From: CAVPTL01 sp963729195 | Lineage (GTDB): Bacteria; Actinomycetota; Thermoleophilia; Gaiellales; JAICJC01 | DNA: 64,000 nucleotides | Direction of reading: 5' to 3' | Assembly (NCBI GenBank): GCA_963729195.1 | Contig: CAVSNF010000024.1 | Location: forward strand, 558,001 to 622,000 | In this document: piece after piece, positions 55,664 to 64,000 of the stretch | Position numbering within the stretch: position 1 is the stretch's first letter | Layout: each line of letters begins with the position of its first letter | Translations under genes and position numbers: made by a program | The notes under the pieces: model-generated | Database searches by the model: none | The model's input: the letters and a program-made list of their open reading frames with translations, nothing else | What the model was told of the DNA's origin: nothing

Positions 55664-56308
55664 TACAGGGCGGCGGCGAGGCGGCGGCGGTACTCGGAGC
55701 GCCAGCGGGTGATCCTGGCCGAGTTCGGTGAAGACGCCCACCATGACCGTGCGGATGCGCTCGCGGGCATCGGCGCCGGCCTGCTGGAGCGCGTCGAGCA
55801 GCAGCTGCAGGCCGCGCTCGGTCTCGCCCCTGCCCAGCGCGTCCAGCGCGGGTGCGATCAGCGGGTCGGATGCGTGCTCGAGCCGGGCCAGGGCACCCAG
55901 CGCGCCGGGGTGGTTCGGTTGCAGCTCCAGCGCCCGCCGCAGCGACGCCTCGTCTCCCTTGGCCACCAGCTCGTCGGCCTCGGACGGCAGCAGGCCACGC
56001 AGGAACGAGTCGACCACCGGCCGGCCCACCGCCCCGGTGAACTCGTCCACCAGCCGTCCGTCCTTGAACGCCTTGACCGCCGGGATGCCCTGCACGTGGT
56101 AGGCGGCGGCGGTGCGAGGACTGGAGTCGACGTCCACCTTGACCAGCTCGACAGCGCCGTTGGTGTCGGCCACGGCAGCCTCGATCACGGGGCCCAGCTG
56201 CCGGCACGGCCCGCACCACTCGGCCCAGAAGTCGACCACCACCGGCACGGTCGCCGAGCGCTCGATCACCGCCTGCTGGAAGGTGTCGTCCCCCGCCTCG
56301 ACGCTCAC
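55660..56308 (-). CDS. Thioredoxin-TPR protein (CnoX/YbbN-like), C-terminal frameshift
   Basis: Fusion of a thioredoxin domain (active site WAEWCGPCRQLGP, then VQGIPAVKAFKDGRLVDEF) with C-terminal TPR-like helices (EASLRRALELQPNHPGALGA). This is the CnoX/YbbN chaperone-redoxin type, which protects proteins from oxidation by family. One inserted base near 55710 separates ELGQDHPLA from SEYRRRLAAALY, the natural C-terminus, with the stop at 55660 in the edge of the 137-bp element. About 216 aa. The start GTG overlaps the PAC2 gene stop (GTGA). Confidence 0.87.
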
Positions 56309-57144
56309 TCGTCACCCTCGGACTGCTCGCGCAGGTAGCGCTCAAAGTCGGCGGCAAGCTCATCGCCGGTGGGCGCGTCCTGCGAATCGACCTGCTCCTC
56401 GAGCTGCTCCACGTAGCCGGCGATGTCGGGATCGTCGGTGATGGCCGAGGCCACCCGCAGCGCATACTCGCTGGCGGCCGCCTGCAGCTCGTTGGTCGGG
56501 CGGGGCGTGCCCACCAGGTCGGACAGCCGCTCCAGCAGCGCCACCGCCGCCTGCGGGTTGGGAGCCGCCGAGATGTAGTGCGGCGTCGCCGCCCACAGGC
56601 TGGCGGATTGGATGCCGGCCTCGGTGCAGGCGTCGTGCAAGACGCCCACGATCCCGGTCGGGCCCTCGTAGGTGGACGGGGTCAGAGCGTGCTTGGCCAT
56701 CATCTCGGGATCCGAGGCGCTGGCGGAGACCGGCACCGGCCGGGTATGCGGCGTGTCGGCCAGCAGCGCCCCCATGGTCACGACCACCCGGGCATGAAAC
56801 TCGTGGGCGACATCCACCAGCGATCCCGCAAACGCCCGCCAGCGGAGGTTCGGCTCGGTTCCGATCACCACCAGCAGATCGTGGTCAGGACTCGCGTGCA
56901 CCTCGGTCACCGGCCAGTCCAGCCGCCGCTGCTCGCCGTCCACGAGATGCACCGTGGGGCGCGTCTGCTGATAGTCGACGAACGGATCGGAGTCGATCAC
57001 CGCGCACCGGTCGGCGTCGGTGATCGATCGCAGGAAGCCGGCGGCCAGGCTGGCTGATCCGCCCGCGTCGTTCCAGCCGCGGAATGCAGCCACCATGGTG
57101 GGGCTCTTCAGCTTGGGCATGTGCTCGTACCGAACGAACTCCAT
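56305..57144 (-). CDS. PAC2-family protein (proteasome assembly chaperone-like)
   Basis: PAC2 domain protein of about 279 aa, common in Actinobacteria. Motifs: TMVAAFRGWNDAGGSASLAA, DPFVDYQQTRPTV, VVIGTEPNLRWRAFAG and SLWAATPHYISAAPNPQAAV. The C-terminus is acidic and helical. Starts at MEFVRYEHMP. Its exact bacterial role is unknown to me. Coupled to the CnoX-like gene by a 4-bp overlap. Confidence 0.9.
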   Translation of the reverse strand: MEFVRYEHMPKLKSPTMVAAFRGWNDAGGSASLAAGFLRSITDADRCAVIDSDPFVDYQQTRPTVHLVDGEQRRLDWPVTEVHASPDHDLLVVIGTEPNLRWRAFAGSLVDVAHEFHARVVVTMGALLADTPHTRPVPVSASASDPEMMAKHALTPSTYEGPTGIVGVLHDACTEAGIQSASLWAATPHYISAAPNPQAAVALLERLSDLVGTPRPTNELQAAASEYALRVASAITDDPDIAGYVEQLEEQVDSQDAPTGDELAADFERYLREQSEGDE

Positions 57145-57193
57145 GCCTGCAGTGTGGCACACGCACGGCCGCCGGGGGCTGTATAACCCTGGT

Positions 57194-58328
57194 GTGACCC
57201 TGCTGGATCTGATCGCCGTGGTCTGGATCGTGTTCTCGTGCTTTCAGGGCGCGCGCAGGGGCCTGGTGGCAAACGCACTCAGCCTGATCGGTTTTGCCGC
57301 CGGCGCGGTGATCGGTTCGCGACTCGCGCCGCACCTGCTGGCGGCCGGAGCGGCCTCACCGTGGCTGCCGGCCGCAACCATGGTGGCTGCGCTGGTGCTG
57401 GGTCTGGCCGCCCAGGCGCTGGCCGGCACCGCCGCCGGCCAGATCCGGCATCACCTGCTGCGTGGCCCGCTGGAGACAATCGACACCGCCGGCGGGCTGG
57501 CGTCGGTGCCGTCTTCGGAGTGGCGCTGGTGTGGCTGGCAGCTGTGGTGGCGGTGCAGCAGCCGATGCTCGGCCTGCGCAGCGATGTGCAGCGCTCGGAG
57601 ATCCTGCCCGCGCTGCTGAAAGCGGTGCCGGCCTCGAGCGTGCTCAGCGCGCTGGCGCAGTTCGATCCGCTGCCGGTGATCCCGTCGCTGGCCGACCGCT
57701 CACTGCCGGCCCCCACCCCGGGCGCCGTCCCTGCGCGGGGCGCCGCTCGCAGCGTGTTCAAGATCGAGGGCAACGCCTGCGGCCTGATCGTGCAGGGCTC
57801 CGGCTGGGCGATCTCGCCGCATCTGATCGTGACCAACGCACACGTGGTCGCGGGGGAACGGCAGCCCGGCGTCAGCCCCAGCGACGACCAGATCACCGCC
57901 AAGGGCACGGTGGTGGCGATCTCGGCCGACGACGACATCGCCGTGATCCGGGTGCCCTACCTGCGCCTTCACCCGCTGCAGCTGGCAAACCAGGACGCCT
58001 CACGGCGGAAACGTCGCGCTGGTCGGCTATCCCGAGAACGGACCGCTCACGATCAGCCCCGGACGGGCCGGCTCATCGGTGACAGTGATCACGCCCGACG
58101 CCTACGGAAACCATGTGCACGCGCGCACGGTGGTGCCGCTGCGCGGCCTGCTGCGCCACGGAGACTCCGGCGGCCCGGTGGTGAACCCGGCCGGTCGGGT
58201 GGTGGCCATGATGTTCGCAGCCGACAGTGCCGGCCACGGCGGGTTCGGCGTGCCCATCGACGCGATCCGATCGGTCGTCGCCAACGCCTCGGACCACGCC
58301 GGTCTCGACCGGCCCCTGCATCAACTGA
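57194..58328 (+). CDS. MarP-like membrane serine protease (CvpA domain plus trypsin fold), frameshifted
   Basis: Membrane-anchored periplasmic protease resembling mycobacterial MarP. The N-terminal CvpA-type region has four helices (LLDLIAVVWIVFSCF, ALSLIGFAAGAVIGSRLAP and on). The chymotrypsin-like domain holds the triad His in IVTNAHVVAG, Asp in ADDDIAVIRVPYL and Ser in RHGDSGGPVVNPAG. Frame changes near 57510, 58000 and close to the end join the parts. The C-terminus GPCIN ends at 58328, overlapping the convergent VWA gene end. Family members guard against acid or oxidative wall stress. Confidence 0.86.
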
Positions 58329-59460
58329 CCGCGGCCAGCACCTCCGCCAGCGAGCCGATCGCGTTCAGGTTGTGGCCTTCCAGGAACACGTCGGCGTGCT
58401 GGCAGCGCGACCCGCATGCCGCCGGCCAGAGGCTCGAACCCGGTGTGTCCCTTGAGCGGATTGACCCACACCAGCAGATGGGCGCTGCGGGCGATCCGGG
58501 CCAGCTCGCTGTCGAGCTGCTCCAGGCCACCCCGCTCCCAGCCGTCGGACACGATCACCACCACCGCTCCGCGGGTCATCGACGCCCGGCCGTACTTGGC
58601 GTTGTAGGCCGCCAGCGACTCGCCGATGCGGGTGCCGCCGCCCCAGTCGGGCATCGCCTCGGCGGCCAGTCGCAGTGCGTGGGCGGGATCGCGCCCGCGC
58701 AGAGCCGGCGTCAGCCGGGTCAGCCGGGTACCGAAGGCAAACGCCTCCACCCGCCGGCCCGCCTGGGTCATCGCCTGCAGAAACATCACCATCGCCCGGG
58801 CATACGGCTCCATCGAGCCCGACACGTCGCACAGGAACACCACCTTGCGCGGCACCAGCTTGCGCCGTCGCCACGACCGCTGCAGCGGCATTCCATGCGT
58901 CCGCATCGCGGCCCGCAGCGTGCGCCGCTGGTCGAGCACCCTGCCCGGCCGGATCGGGCCGCAGCCGGCGCGAGCGGCGCAGCGGCTGGGACCGCGCCAG
59001 CTGCTGCATCGCCGCGCGGCAGGCCACCAGCTCCTCGGAGCTCATGTCGGCGAAGTCCCGCCGCCGCAGCAGCTCTGCGGCCGAGTACACGGCGGCGATC
59101 GGAGGCGGCTCGTCATCGTCGTCGAGATCCACCCCGGCCTCGCCCACGTGATGAGCGGGCACCACCGGCGGCGGCGGTGCGGGCACCATCAGCGACAGGT
59201 CGGCACCGCCGCCTACTGGCCCGCTCCCAGTAGGCACGAAAGGCCGCGTCGAAGGGGGCGATGTCGTCGTGCCGCGACACCATGGTGCAGCGCAGGGCGT
59301 GGTAGACCTCGGTGCGGTTGGACAGGTCGACCAGGTCGAGGCCGCGGACAGCGTCCTGCAGCCGTCCCGGGCCGACCTCGACGCCGTCGGCGCGCAGCAC
59401 CCGCCCAAACCCGACCAGCTTCGCCACCACCGCCGACCCGGGGGCAGCCACCGAACTCAC
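58321..59460 (-). CDS. CoxE-like VWA-domain protein, frameshifted
   Basis: Von Willebrand factor A protein of about 380 aa paired with a MoxR ATPase. The N-terminus begins VSSVAAPGSAVVAKLVGFGR at a GTG (59460), continues DLVDLSNRTEVYHALRCTMV, then in another frame EEPPPIAAVYSAAELLRRRD-like sequence with AMQQLARSQPLRRSRRLRP, and in a third KVVFLCDVSGSMEPYARAMV with the MIDAS motif DVSGS and VIVSDGWERGG. The C-terminus LEGHNLNAIGSLAEVLAAVS ends at 58321. Breaks lie near 59215, 58955 and 58430. CoxE-type proteins help mature molybdenum hydroxylases; such an enzyme is encoded 7 kb away. Confidence 0.83.
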
Positions 59461-60364
59461 GTCCGCGAGCGGCCTCCGCCACCAGCATCTCGACACCCAG
59501 CTCGCGCACCCGATCGAGGTCCTCGTGGTCCTTCACCACCGAGCCGAGCGTGTCCTCGACCGCGCTCGCGCTCAGCTCGGTCTGACCGAGCGCCACCAGG
59601 GCCTGCGCCCAGTCGATCGTCTCGGCCACGCCCGGAACCTTGGCCAGATCGGCCTCGCGCAGGCGCGCGACGAAGGCCGCCGCCTCGGCGGCCAGCCGCT
59701 CGGGCACGCCGGGCACGCGGGCCCGCACGATCGCGATCTCACGGGCCACGTCGGGATGTCCGATCCAGTGGTAGAGACAGCGGCGACGCAGAGCGTCGTG
59801 CAGCTCGCGGGTGCGGTTGGAGGTCAGGATCACGCGCGGGCGCCGCACCGCTCGAATGGTGCCGATCTCGGGGATCGTCACCTGAAAGTCGGACAGAAGC
59901 TCGAGCAGAAACGCCTCGAACTCGTCGTCGGCGCGATCGATCTCGTCGATCAGAAGCACCGGCGCCACCGGATCGTCGCTCTCGATCGCCTCCAGCAGCG
60001 GACGCCGCTCCAGAAACTCTGGGCCGAACAGCTCGTTGAGCGTCTGCTCGGCGTCGCCGCGGGCGTCTCCGGGTGAGAGCTCCAGCGTGCGGATATACAG
60101 CAGCTGGCGGGCGTAGCTCCAGTCGTACAGCGCGTGTGCGACATCGATGCCCTCGTAGCACTGAAGCCGGATCAGTCGTGCGCCCTCGACCTCGGCCAGC
60201 ACCTTGGCAAGCTCGGTCTTGCCCACGCCGGCCTCGCCTTCCAGCAGCAACGGCTTCTCCAGCGCCAGGGACAGCGACAGCACCGTGGCCAGTCCTCGGT
60301 CGGCCAGGTAGTCGTGCTCACCGAGCGAGCGCATCAGTTCTTCCACAGAACGGGCTTGCGACAT
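59457..60364 (-). CDS. MoxR/CoxD-type AAA+ ATPase, 3' frameshift
   Basis: AAA+ ATPase of about 302 aa. Walker A LLEGEAGVGKTELAK, Walker B VLLIDEIDRADDEFEAF, sensor 1 RVILTSNRTRELHDALRRRC. A one-base change near 59470 is inferred so that the protein ends AEAARGR and its TGA overlaps the VWA gene start (GTGA). The unshifted frame would run another 240 bp through that gene. CoxD-like proteins, with CoxE, are implicated in cofactor maturation of Mo enzymes. Confidence 0.9.
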
Positions 60365-60542
60365 CAGCTCAGGTTACCAACAGCCCGCCCGGCCGCGGCC
60401 CTTCGACCGCGCCAACCCTTTCTGAATCCCCCTTGCGGGGGAGTTTCACCCGTGGCCATAACTCGGACACTCGAACTGTGCCGGCCAGGGATCCGTTCCC
60501 TCCATCGGCCTCAATTCTCAAGGCTTGTTCCGGGAGGAAACG

Positions 60543-61727
60543 ATGCTCGCAGGTAATTCACGGTGGACTGAGACCAAGGGCCAGACGCTGCCGCTGATCG
60601 TCGTGTTCATGCTGCTGCTGATGGTCGTGTGCGGCATGGTGCTGGACATCGGCAACGCCTACCGGGTCAAGACCGCGCTGCAGGCCTCTGCCGACGCGGC
60701 CGCCGCAGCGGGAGCCGGACAGCTCCCCAACACCGGCAGCGCGCTTTCGACCGTGCAGCAGTACGGCTCGGAGACCGGCGGCAAGAACCCGGTGCCCGGA
60801 GGCGGCAACGTGACCATCACGGGCGTCACCAACTGCGTCACCTCGTCGAAGTTCTGCAATCCCGCCAACACCGTCCAGGTGACCGAGAGCACCAGTGTCC
60901 CGACCGCGTTTCTGCGCGTGATCGGCATCGACACGATCCCGATCACGGTGCACTCCCAGGCATGCTCGCCGTGCGGAGGCAAGCCGCTCGACATCATGGT
61001 CGTGCTCGACCGCACCGGGTCGATGGAAGGCTCCAAGCTGCAGTCGGCCAAGGACGGCATCAAGGCCTTCCTCAGCACCATGGACACCGGCCTGGACAAC
61101 GTCGGTCTGGCGGTGCTGCCGCCGGCCACGAACACCTCGACCGCCTGCGCCACCCCACAGTCGTCGAACTACAACAACGTCAACGCCGCCTACGTGGTGG
61201 TGCCGCTGTCGAACACCTACGGCACGATGACCAACGGCAACATCACGCTCAACAACAACTCGCCGCTGCTGCAGACGCTCAACTGCGTCCAGGCCGGCGG
61301 AGAGACCGCCTATGCGACGGCGCTCGACCAGGCTCAGGCCGAGCTCAACGCCAACGGCCGAGCCGGCGTCCAGAAGGTGATCATCATCCTCTCCGACGGC
61401 GCGGCCAACACCGGCCCCGGCTACCTCAGCGCCAACTCGCCCTACCGCGCCACCCCGTGCCACCAGGCGATCAACGGAGCGGCGGCCAGCAAGGCAGCCA
61501 AGGTGCTGATGTACTCGATCGCCTACGACGTCGGCGGCGACGGCAACGACTACTGCTACAACGACAACGGCAACCTGGAAGTCCCGAACATCAAGGCCGT
61601 TGCAACCATGCAGCAGATCGCAAGCCCCGGCAACTACTACGCCCAGCCCCAGCCGGCACAGCTGACCACGATCTTTCTCGCGATCAGCGCAGACCTGGCG
61701 GCAGGCACTGCACGAATCAACGGCTGA
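60543..61727 (+). CDS. Tad-type pilus-assembly/VWA-domain protein
   Basis: Secreted or membrane-anchored protein of 394 aa. The N-terminal TM segment (about 16-35, LPLIVVFMLLLMVVCGMVLD) with preceding KGQ and following NAYRVKTALQASADAAAAAG is the TadE/TadG-like putative Flp pilus-assembly head. A VWA domain follows with MIDAS MVVLDRTGSMEGSK (Asp156-Ser160) and VIIILSDGAANTGPG. Cys pairs in CSPCGG and the Asn-rich region suggest an extracellular fold. Start ATG chosen for cgggaggaaacg upstream. No other tad genes are in the window. Confidence 0.85.
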   Translation: MLAGNSRWTETKGQTLPLIVVFMLLLMVVCGMVLDIGNAYRVKTALQASADAAAAAGAGQLPNTGSALSTVQQYGSETGGKNPVPGGGNVTITGVTNCVTSSKFCNPANTVQVTESTSVPTAFLRVIGIDTIPITVHSQACSPCGGKPLDIMVVLDRTGSMEGSKLQSAKDGIKAFLSTMDTGLDNVGLAVLPPATNTSTACATPQSSNYNNVNAAYVVVPLSNTYGTMTNGNITLNNNSPLLQTLNCVQAGGETAYATALDQAQAELNANGRAGVQKVIIILSDGAANTGPGYLSANSPYRATPCHQAINGAAASKAAKVLMYSIAYDVGGDGNDYCYNDNGNLEVPNIKAVATMQQIASPGNYYAQPQPAQLTTIFLAISADLAAGTARING

Positions 61728-61752
61728 GCCGGGAACTCGAGCCGTAAACAGC

Positions 61753-61782
61753 GGGGCGCCGGCGGACTTTCGCCGGCGCCCC
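61753..61782. terminator. Terminator hairpin after the Tad-like gene
   Basis: Perfect 12-bp stem ggggcgccggcg/cgccggcgcccc with loop gacttt, 26 bp after the stop and 20 bp before the next start. No strong U-tract. Confidence 0.75.
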
Positions 61783-61802
61783 GAAGTGGTTAAAGTAGGC
61801 GG

Positions 61803-62588
61803 GTGCCGAGCCCTCCGACTGTGGACGAGCTGACCGCGACGCTGGCGGGCGCAGGGTTCATCGCCGCCCCTGCCGAAGCTGCCGAGCTGCTGGCCCGCGC
61901 CGGCGACGACGCCGAGCTGCTCGACTCGCTGGTACGCCGCCGACTGTCCGGCGAGCCGCTGGCCTGGATCACGGGCAGCACACACTTCTGCGGGACCCGG
62001 ATTCAGGTCGATCCGGGTGTGTACGTTCCCCGCAGGCAGAGTGAGGCACTGGCGCTGCGGGCCGTCGTCCGTCTGCCCGCCGCCGGCACTGCGATCGATC
62101 TCTGCACCGGAACCGGAGCGGTCGCCCGCACGCTCAGTCGGCACCGCCCCGACGCGCGGGTGATGGCGACCGACCTGGACGAGCGAGCTGTTGCCTGTGC
62201 CAGGGCAAACGGCGTCGAGGCCTATCGCGGCGATCTGTTCGCACCGCTGCCTCCCGCGCTGGATGGACGCGTGGACGTGGTCACGGCCGTCGTGCCGTAC
62301 GTTCCGACGCCGGACTTGGCCCTGCTGCATCGCGACACGTTCGCGTTCGAGGCGGCGCTCTCCTACGACGGCGGCCCCGACGGCACCGACATCCTCCGGC
62401 GGGTGATCGCCGAGAGCCCTCGATATCTCCGCCGCGGGGGCGCGCTTCTGCTCGAGCTGGGCGGCGACCAGGCCGACCTGCTGGAGGAGCCCCTGACCCG
62501 GCTCGAGTTCGTCGATGTGACGGTGCTGGTGGACGAAGACGGGGATGTCCGCGGCATCGAGGCCACCCACCACCTCAACGGTCAGTAG
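61803..62588 (+). CDS. PrmC/HemK-like methyltransferase paralog
   Basis: SAM-dependent methyltransferase of 261 aa related to release-factor glutamine methyltransferase. LSGEPLAWITGSTHFCG then QVDPGVYVPRRQSEALAL are the PrmC N-terminal blocks, and AIDLCTGTGAVARTLSRHRP and VMATDLDERAVACARANG bind SAM. The catalytic NPPY motif is replaced by VVPYVPTP, so it probably does not methylate release-factor Gln in the standard way. Typical of an actinobacterial side branch of PrmC. Converges with the IclR gene (7-bp overlap). Confidence 0.82.
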   Translation: MPSPPTVDELTATLAGAGFIAAPAEAAELLARAGDDAELLDSLVRRRLSGEPLAWITGSTHFCGTRIQVDPGVYVPRRQSEALALRAVVRLPAAGTAIDLCTGTGAVARTLSRHRPDARVMATDLDERAVACARANGVEAYRGDLFAPLPPALDGRVDVVTAVVPYVPTPDLALLHRDTFAFEAALSYDGGPDGTDILRRVIAESPRYLRRGGALLLELGGDQADLLEEPLTRLEFVDVTVLVDEDGDVRGIEATHHLNGQ

Positions 62589-63337
62589 CGAGCGCCGCCC
62601 AGATCTCGAGTGATCGCCCGCCCGGCCTCGCGCACGTGGGTTACCAGCTCGGGCCGAGGAGCGCCGTCGGCGAAGATCCGCTCCACCCCACCGACCACGC
62701 CGATTGCACCGGTGATGTCGCCGCGGCGATCGAAGATCGGGGCGGCCACCGACGCCTCGCCGATCACCGCCTCCTCACGTTCGGCGGCCCAACCGTTGTC
62801 CCGCACCTCGGCAAGCGCCGCATCCAGCGCGTCCGGTGCTGTCACGGTCTCGCGGGTGAGCCGGGCCAGATCCTCCGGCAACGGCTCTGCGCCGGCCGCT
62901 CGGAAGGCCAGCAGCACCTTCCCCAGCGCCGTTGCGTGCAGCGGCAGGTGCGAGCCCACTTCCAGAATCTGCAACGTGTTGTCGGGCCTGAACACGTGGT
63001 GGATCACCAGCACGCCGTCGCCGTGTGCGGTGCCGACCCGCACCGCCTCGCCGGACCGGATGGCGAGATTGTCTGCCCACGCCAGCGCGCGACCGCGCAG
63101 TTCGTTGACGTCGAGGTAGATATTGCCCAGCTGCAGCAGCGAAGCGCCGAGCTGATACTTGCCGCTGTCGGGATCCTGCTCGACAAATCCTTCTGCCTGG
63201 AGCGCCCGCAGCAGGCCGTGCACCGTTCCCTTGGCGAGGCCCAGGCGGTCACTCAGCTCCGACACTCCAAGGCGCCTCGAGCCGCCCGCGAGCGCCCGCA
63301 GAATGGCCGCTGCCCGCTCGATCGATTGGATTGCCAC
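62582..63337 (-). CDS. IclR-family transcriptional regulator
   Basis: Regulator of 251 aa. The N-terminal winged helix reads SIERAAAILRALAGGSRRLG then VSELSDRLGLAKGTVHGLLR. The C-terminal effector domain shows RVGTAHGDGVLVIHHVF, LPLHATALGKVLLAF and DRRGDITGAIGVVGGVERIF. Starts at a GTG (63337). The frame is open for another 150 codons upstream but that part is not family-like. It is divergent from dhaM by 55 bp and likely controls that PTS/dihydroxyacetone unit. Confidence 0.92.
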   Translation of the reverse strand: MAIQSIERAAAILRALAGGSRRLGVSELSDRLGLAKGTVHGLLRALQAEGFVEQDPDSGKYQLGASLLQLGNIYLDVNELRGRALAWADNLAIRSGEAVRVGTAHGDGVLVIHHVFRPDNTLQILEVGSHLPLHATALGKVLLAFRAAGAEPLPEDLARLTRETVTAPDALDAALAEVRDNGWAAEREEAVIGEASVAAPIFDRRGDITGAIGVVGGVERIFADGAPRPELVTHVREAGRAITRDLGGARY

Positions 63338-63392
63338 GCGAGTTTTTCCCTTCGTCCTTGTCGAACTGTGTTCGGCATTGTAGAATGCCTCC

Positions 63393-63797
63393 ATGTCGGA
63401 AGGCAACACGCCCGGGATTGTATTGGTGTCGCACTCCGCCGCGATTGCGGAGGGATTGGCTGCGCTCGCCCAGGAGGTTGCCGGAGAGAGCGTCAGCATC
63501 GTCCCCGCCGGGGGCGGCCCCGAAGGCACGCTCGGCACCGACGGAGACCTGGTTGCACGGGCGATTATCCAGGCCGATAGCGGCGCCGGCGTGGTCGTGC
63601 TGGCCGACCTGGGAAGTGCAGTGCTGAGCGCGAAGGCTGTACTCGCCGAGGGAATGACCGACGGGATCGATGTCCGCCTGGTCGACGCGCCGCTGGTCGA
63701 GGGTGCCGTGGCGGCCGCGGTGACCGCGTCGATCGGAGCCGATCTGGATGGGGTTGTCGCCGCCGCGGAAGAGGCCTGGAATGTCCGCAAGCTCTAA
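63393..63797 (+). CDS. dhaM: PTS-dependent dihydroxyacetone kinase phosphotransferase subunit (EIIA-like)
   Basis: 134-aa protein of the EIIA-Man/DhaM fold. It accepts phosphate from HPr on His14 (IVLVSHSAAIAEG) and passes it to the ADP on DhaL. ADLGSAVLSAKAVL and VDAPLVEGAVAAAV are family blocks. Start ATG at 63393, divergent from IclR. The 3' end overlaps the HPr-like gene by 17 bp. DhaK and DhaL are expected beyond the window edge. Confidence 0.9.
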   Translation: MSEGNTPGIVLVSHSAAIAEGLAALAQEVAGESVSIVPAGGGPEGTLGTDGDLVARAIIQADSGAGVVVLADLGSAVLSAKAVLAEGMTDGIDVRLVDAPLVEGAVAAAVTASIGADLDGVVAAAEEAWNVRKL

Positions 63798-64000
63798 CGG
63801 CCAACTGACCCGCACCGTCACCCTGCCCGACGGCGTTGACCTGCACGCCCGCCCGGCCGGTGCGCTGGTGCGAACCGCCGGCGCCCACGCTGCGACGATC
63901 ACGCTGCGCAGCCTCGGCCGCGAGGCTGATGCCAAGAGCATCTTGCAAGTTCTGGCACTGGGTGCCACCGGCGGCTCCGCGATCGACGTCGAGACCAGCG
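63781..64000 (+). CDS. HPr-family phosphocarrier protein, 3' end cut by the window
   Basis: Phosphocarrier of the phosphotransferase system. The active His is His22 in VDLHARPAGALV, and AKSILQVLALGATGGSAID matches the regulatory-serine helix and following loop. The first 73 residues are present. Overlap with dhaM implies translational coupling, so it probably feeds phosphate to DhaM. Confidence 0.9.
   Translation, partial: MSASSNGQLTRTVTLPDGVDLHARPAGALVRTAGAHAATITLRSLGREADAKSILQVLALGATGGSAIDVETS

Overview
The window is GC-rich DNA with densely packed, often overlapping genes. It looks like a chromosome segment of an actinobacterium. The gene mix fits the deep-branching class Thermoleophilia: a PucR-type regulator beside amine catabolism, a PAC2-family protein, a MarP-like CvpA/protease fusion, split-subunit transhydrogenase and XdhC/Cox-like oxidoreductase genes. 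That placement is inference, because no rRNA or tRNA was found to test it. About two dozen genes carry single-base frame breaks while their protein similarity continues on both sides. This is more likely uncorrected indel error in the assembly than mass gene decay. Genes are therefore given with their full inferred extents and the break is noted in each.

Layout. 0-8 kb: end of a sugar ABC ATPase, an orphan response regulator, a UbiA / unknown / proline dehydrogenase operon, exonuclease VII (xseA-xseB), a secreted LysM lytic transglycosylase, and a divergent ArsR/thioredoxin pair. 8-13 kb: threonine synthase behind a clear SAM riboswitch, ferredoxin-type nitrite/sulfite reductase, a GntR regulator and a RibD-like reductase. 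13-21 kb: an NlpC/P60 hydrolase, two class-III aminotransferases with a PucR regulator and a saccharopine-dehydrogenase-like protein (amine or GABA catabolism), an ATP-grasp protein and a basic HTH/coiled-coil protein. 21-27.5 kb: leucine and branched-chain biosynthesis, leuA-leuB-ilvB-ilvN-ilvC with overlapping starts and stops, preceded by a structured leader with a Leu-rich leader peptide. leuC-leuD follow at 35-37 kb and ilvD at 52 kb. 28-35 kb: a broken RNase II-family gene, an amino-acid permease, and a five-gene lipid-modification operon (hydrolase, FAD amine oxidase-like, DUF1365, cyclopropane fatty acid synthase-like, SDR). 37-45 kb: a REP-associated tyrosine transposase (RAYT), an enolase-superfamily protein, PhyH dioxygenase, pntAA-pntAB-pntB, and a 460-bp gene-free, hairpin-rich stretch. 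45-61 kb: SNF2 helicase, M20 peptidase, a three-subunit molybdenum hydroxylase, ilvD operon, thioesterase, CnoX/YbbN-like thioredoxin, PAC2 protein, MarP-like protease, MoxR/VWA pair and a Tad-like VWA protein. 61-64 kb: a PrmC paralog, an IclR regulator, DhaM and an HPr-like protein cut by the window edge.

The most unusual feature is a dispersed repeat system. Seven palindromes (31-47 bp, core ggtgcc-N-ggcacc) flank the RAYT gene or sit at the 3' ends of other genes. In five cases the palindrome arm itself supplies the stop codon, and one palindrome supplies the stops of two convergent genes. At two distant loci the palindrome is followed by a 137-bp sequence, about 93% identical between copies. 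It can fold into a closed multi-hairpin structure, and its far edge contains the stop codon of the opposing gene. I cannot assign this element to a known family.
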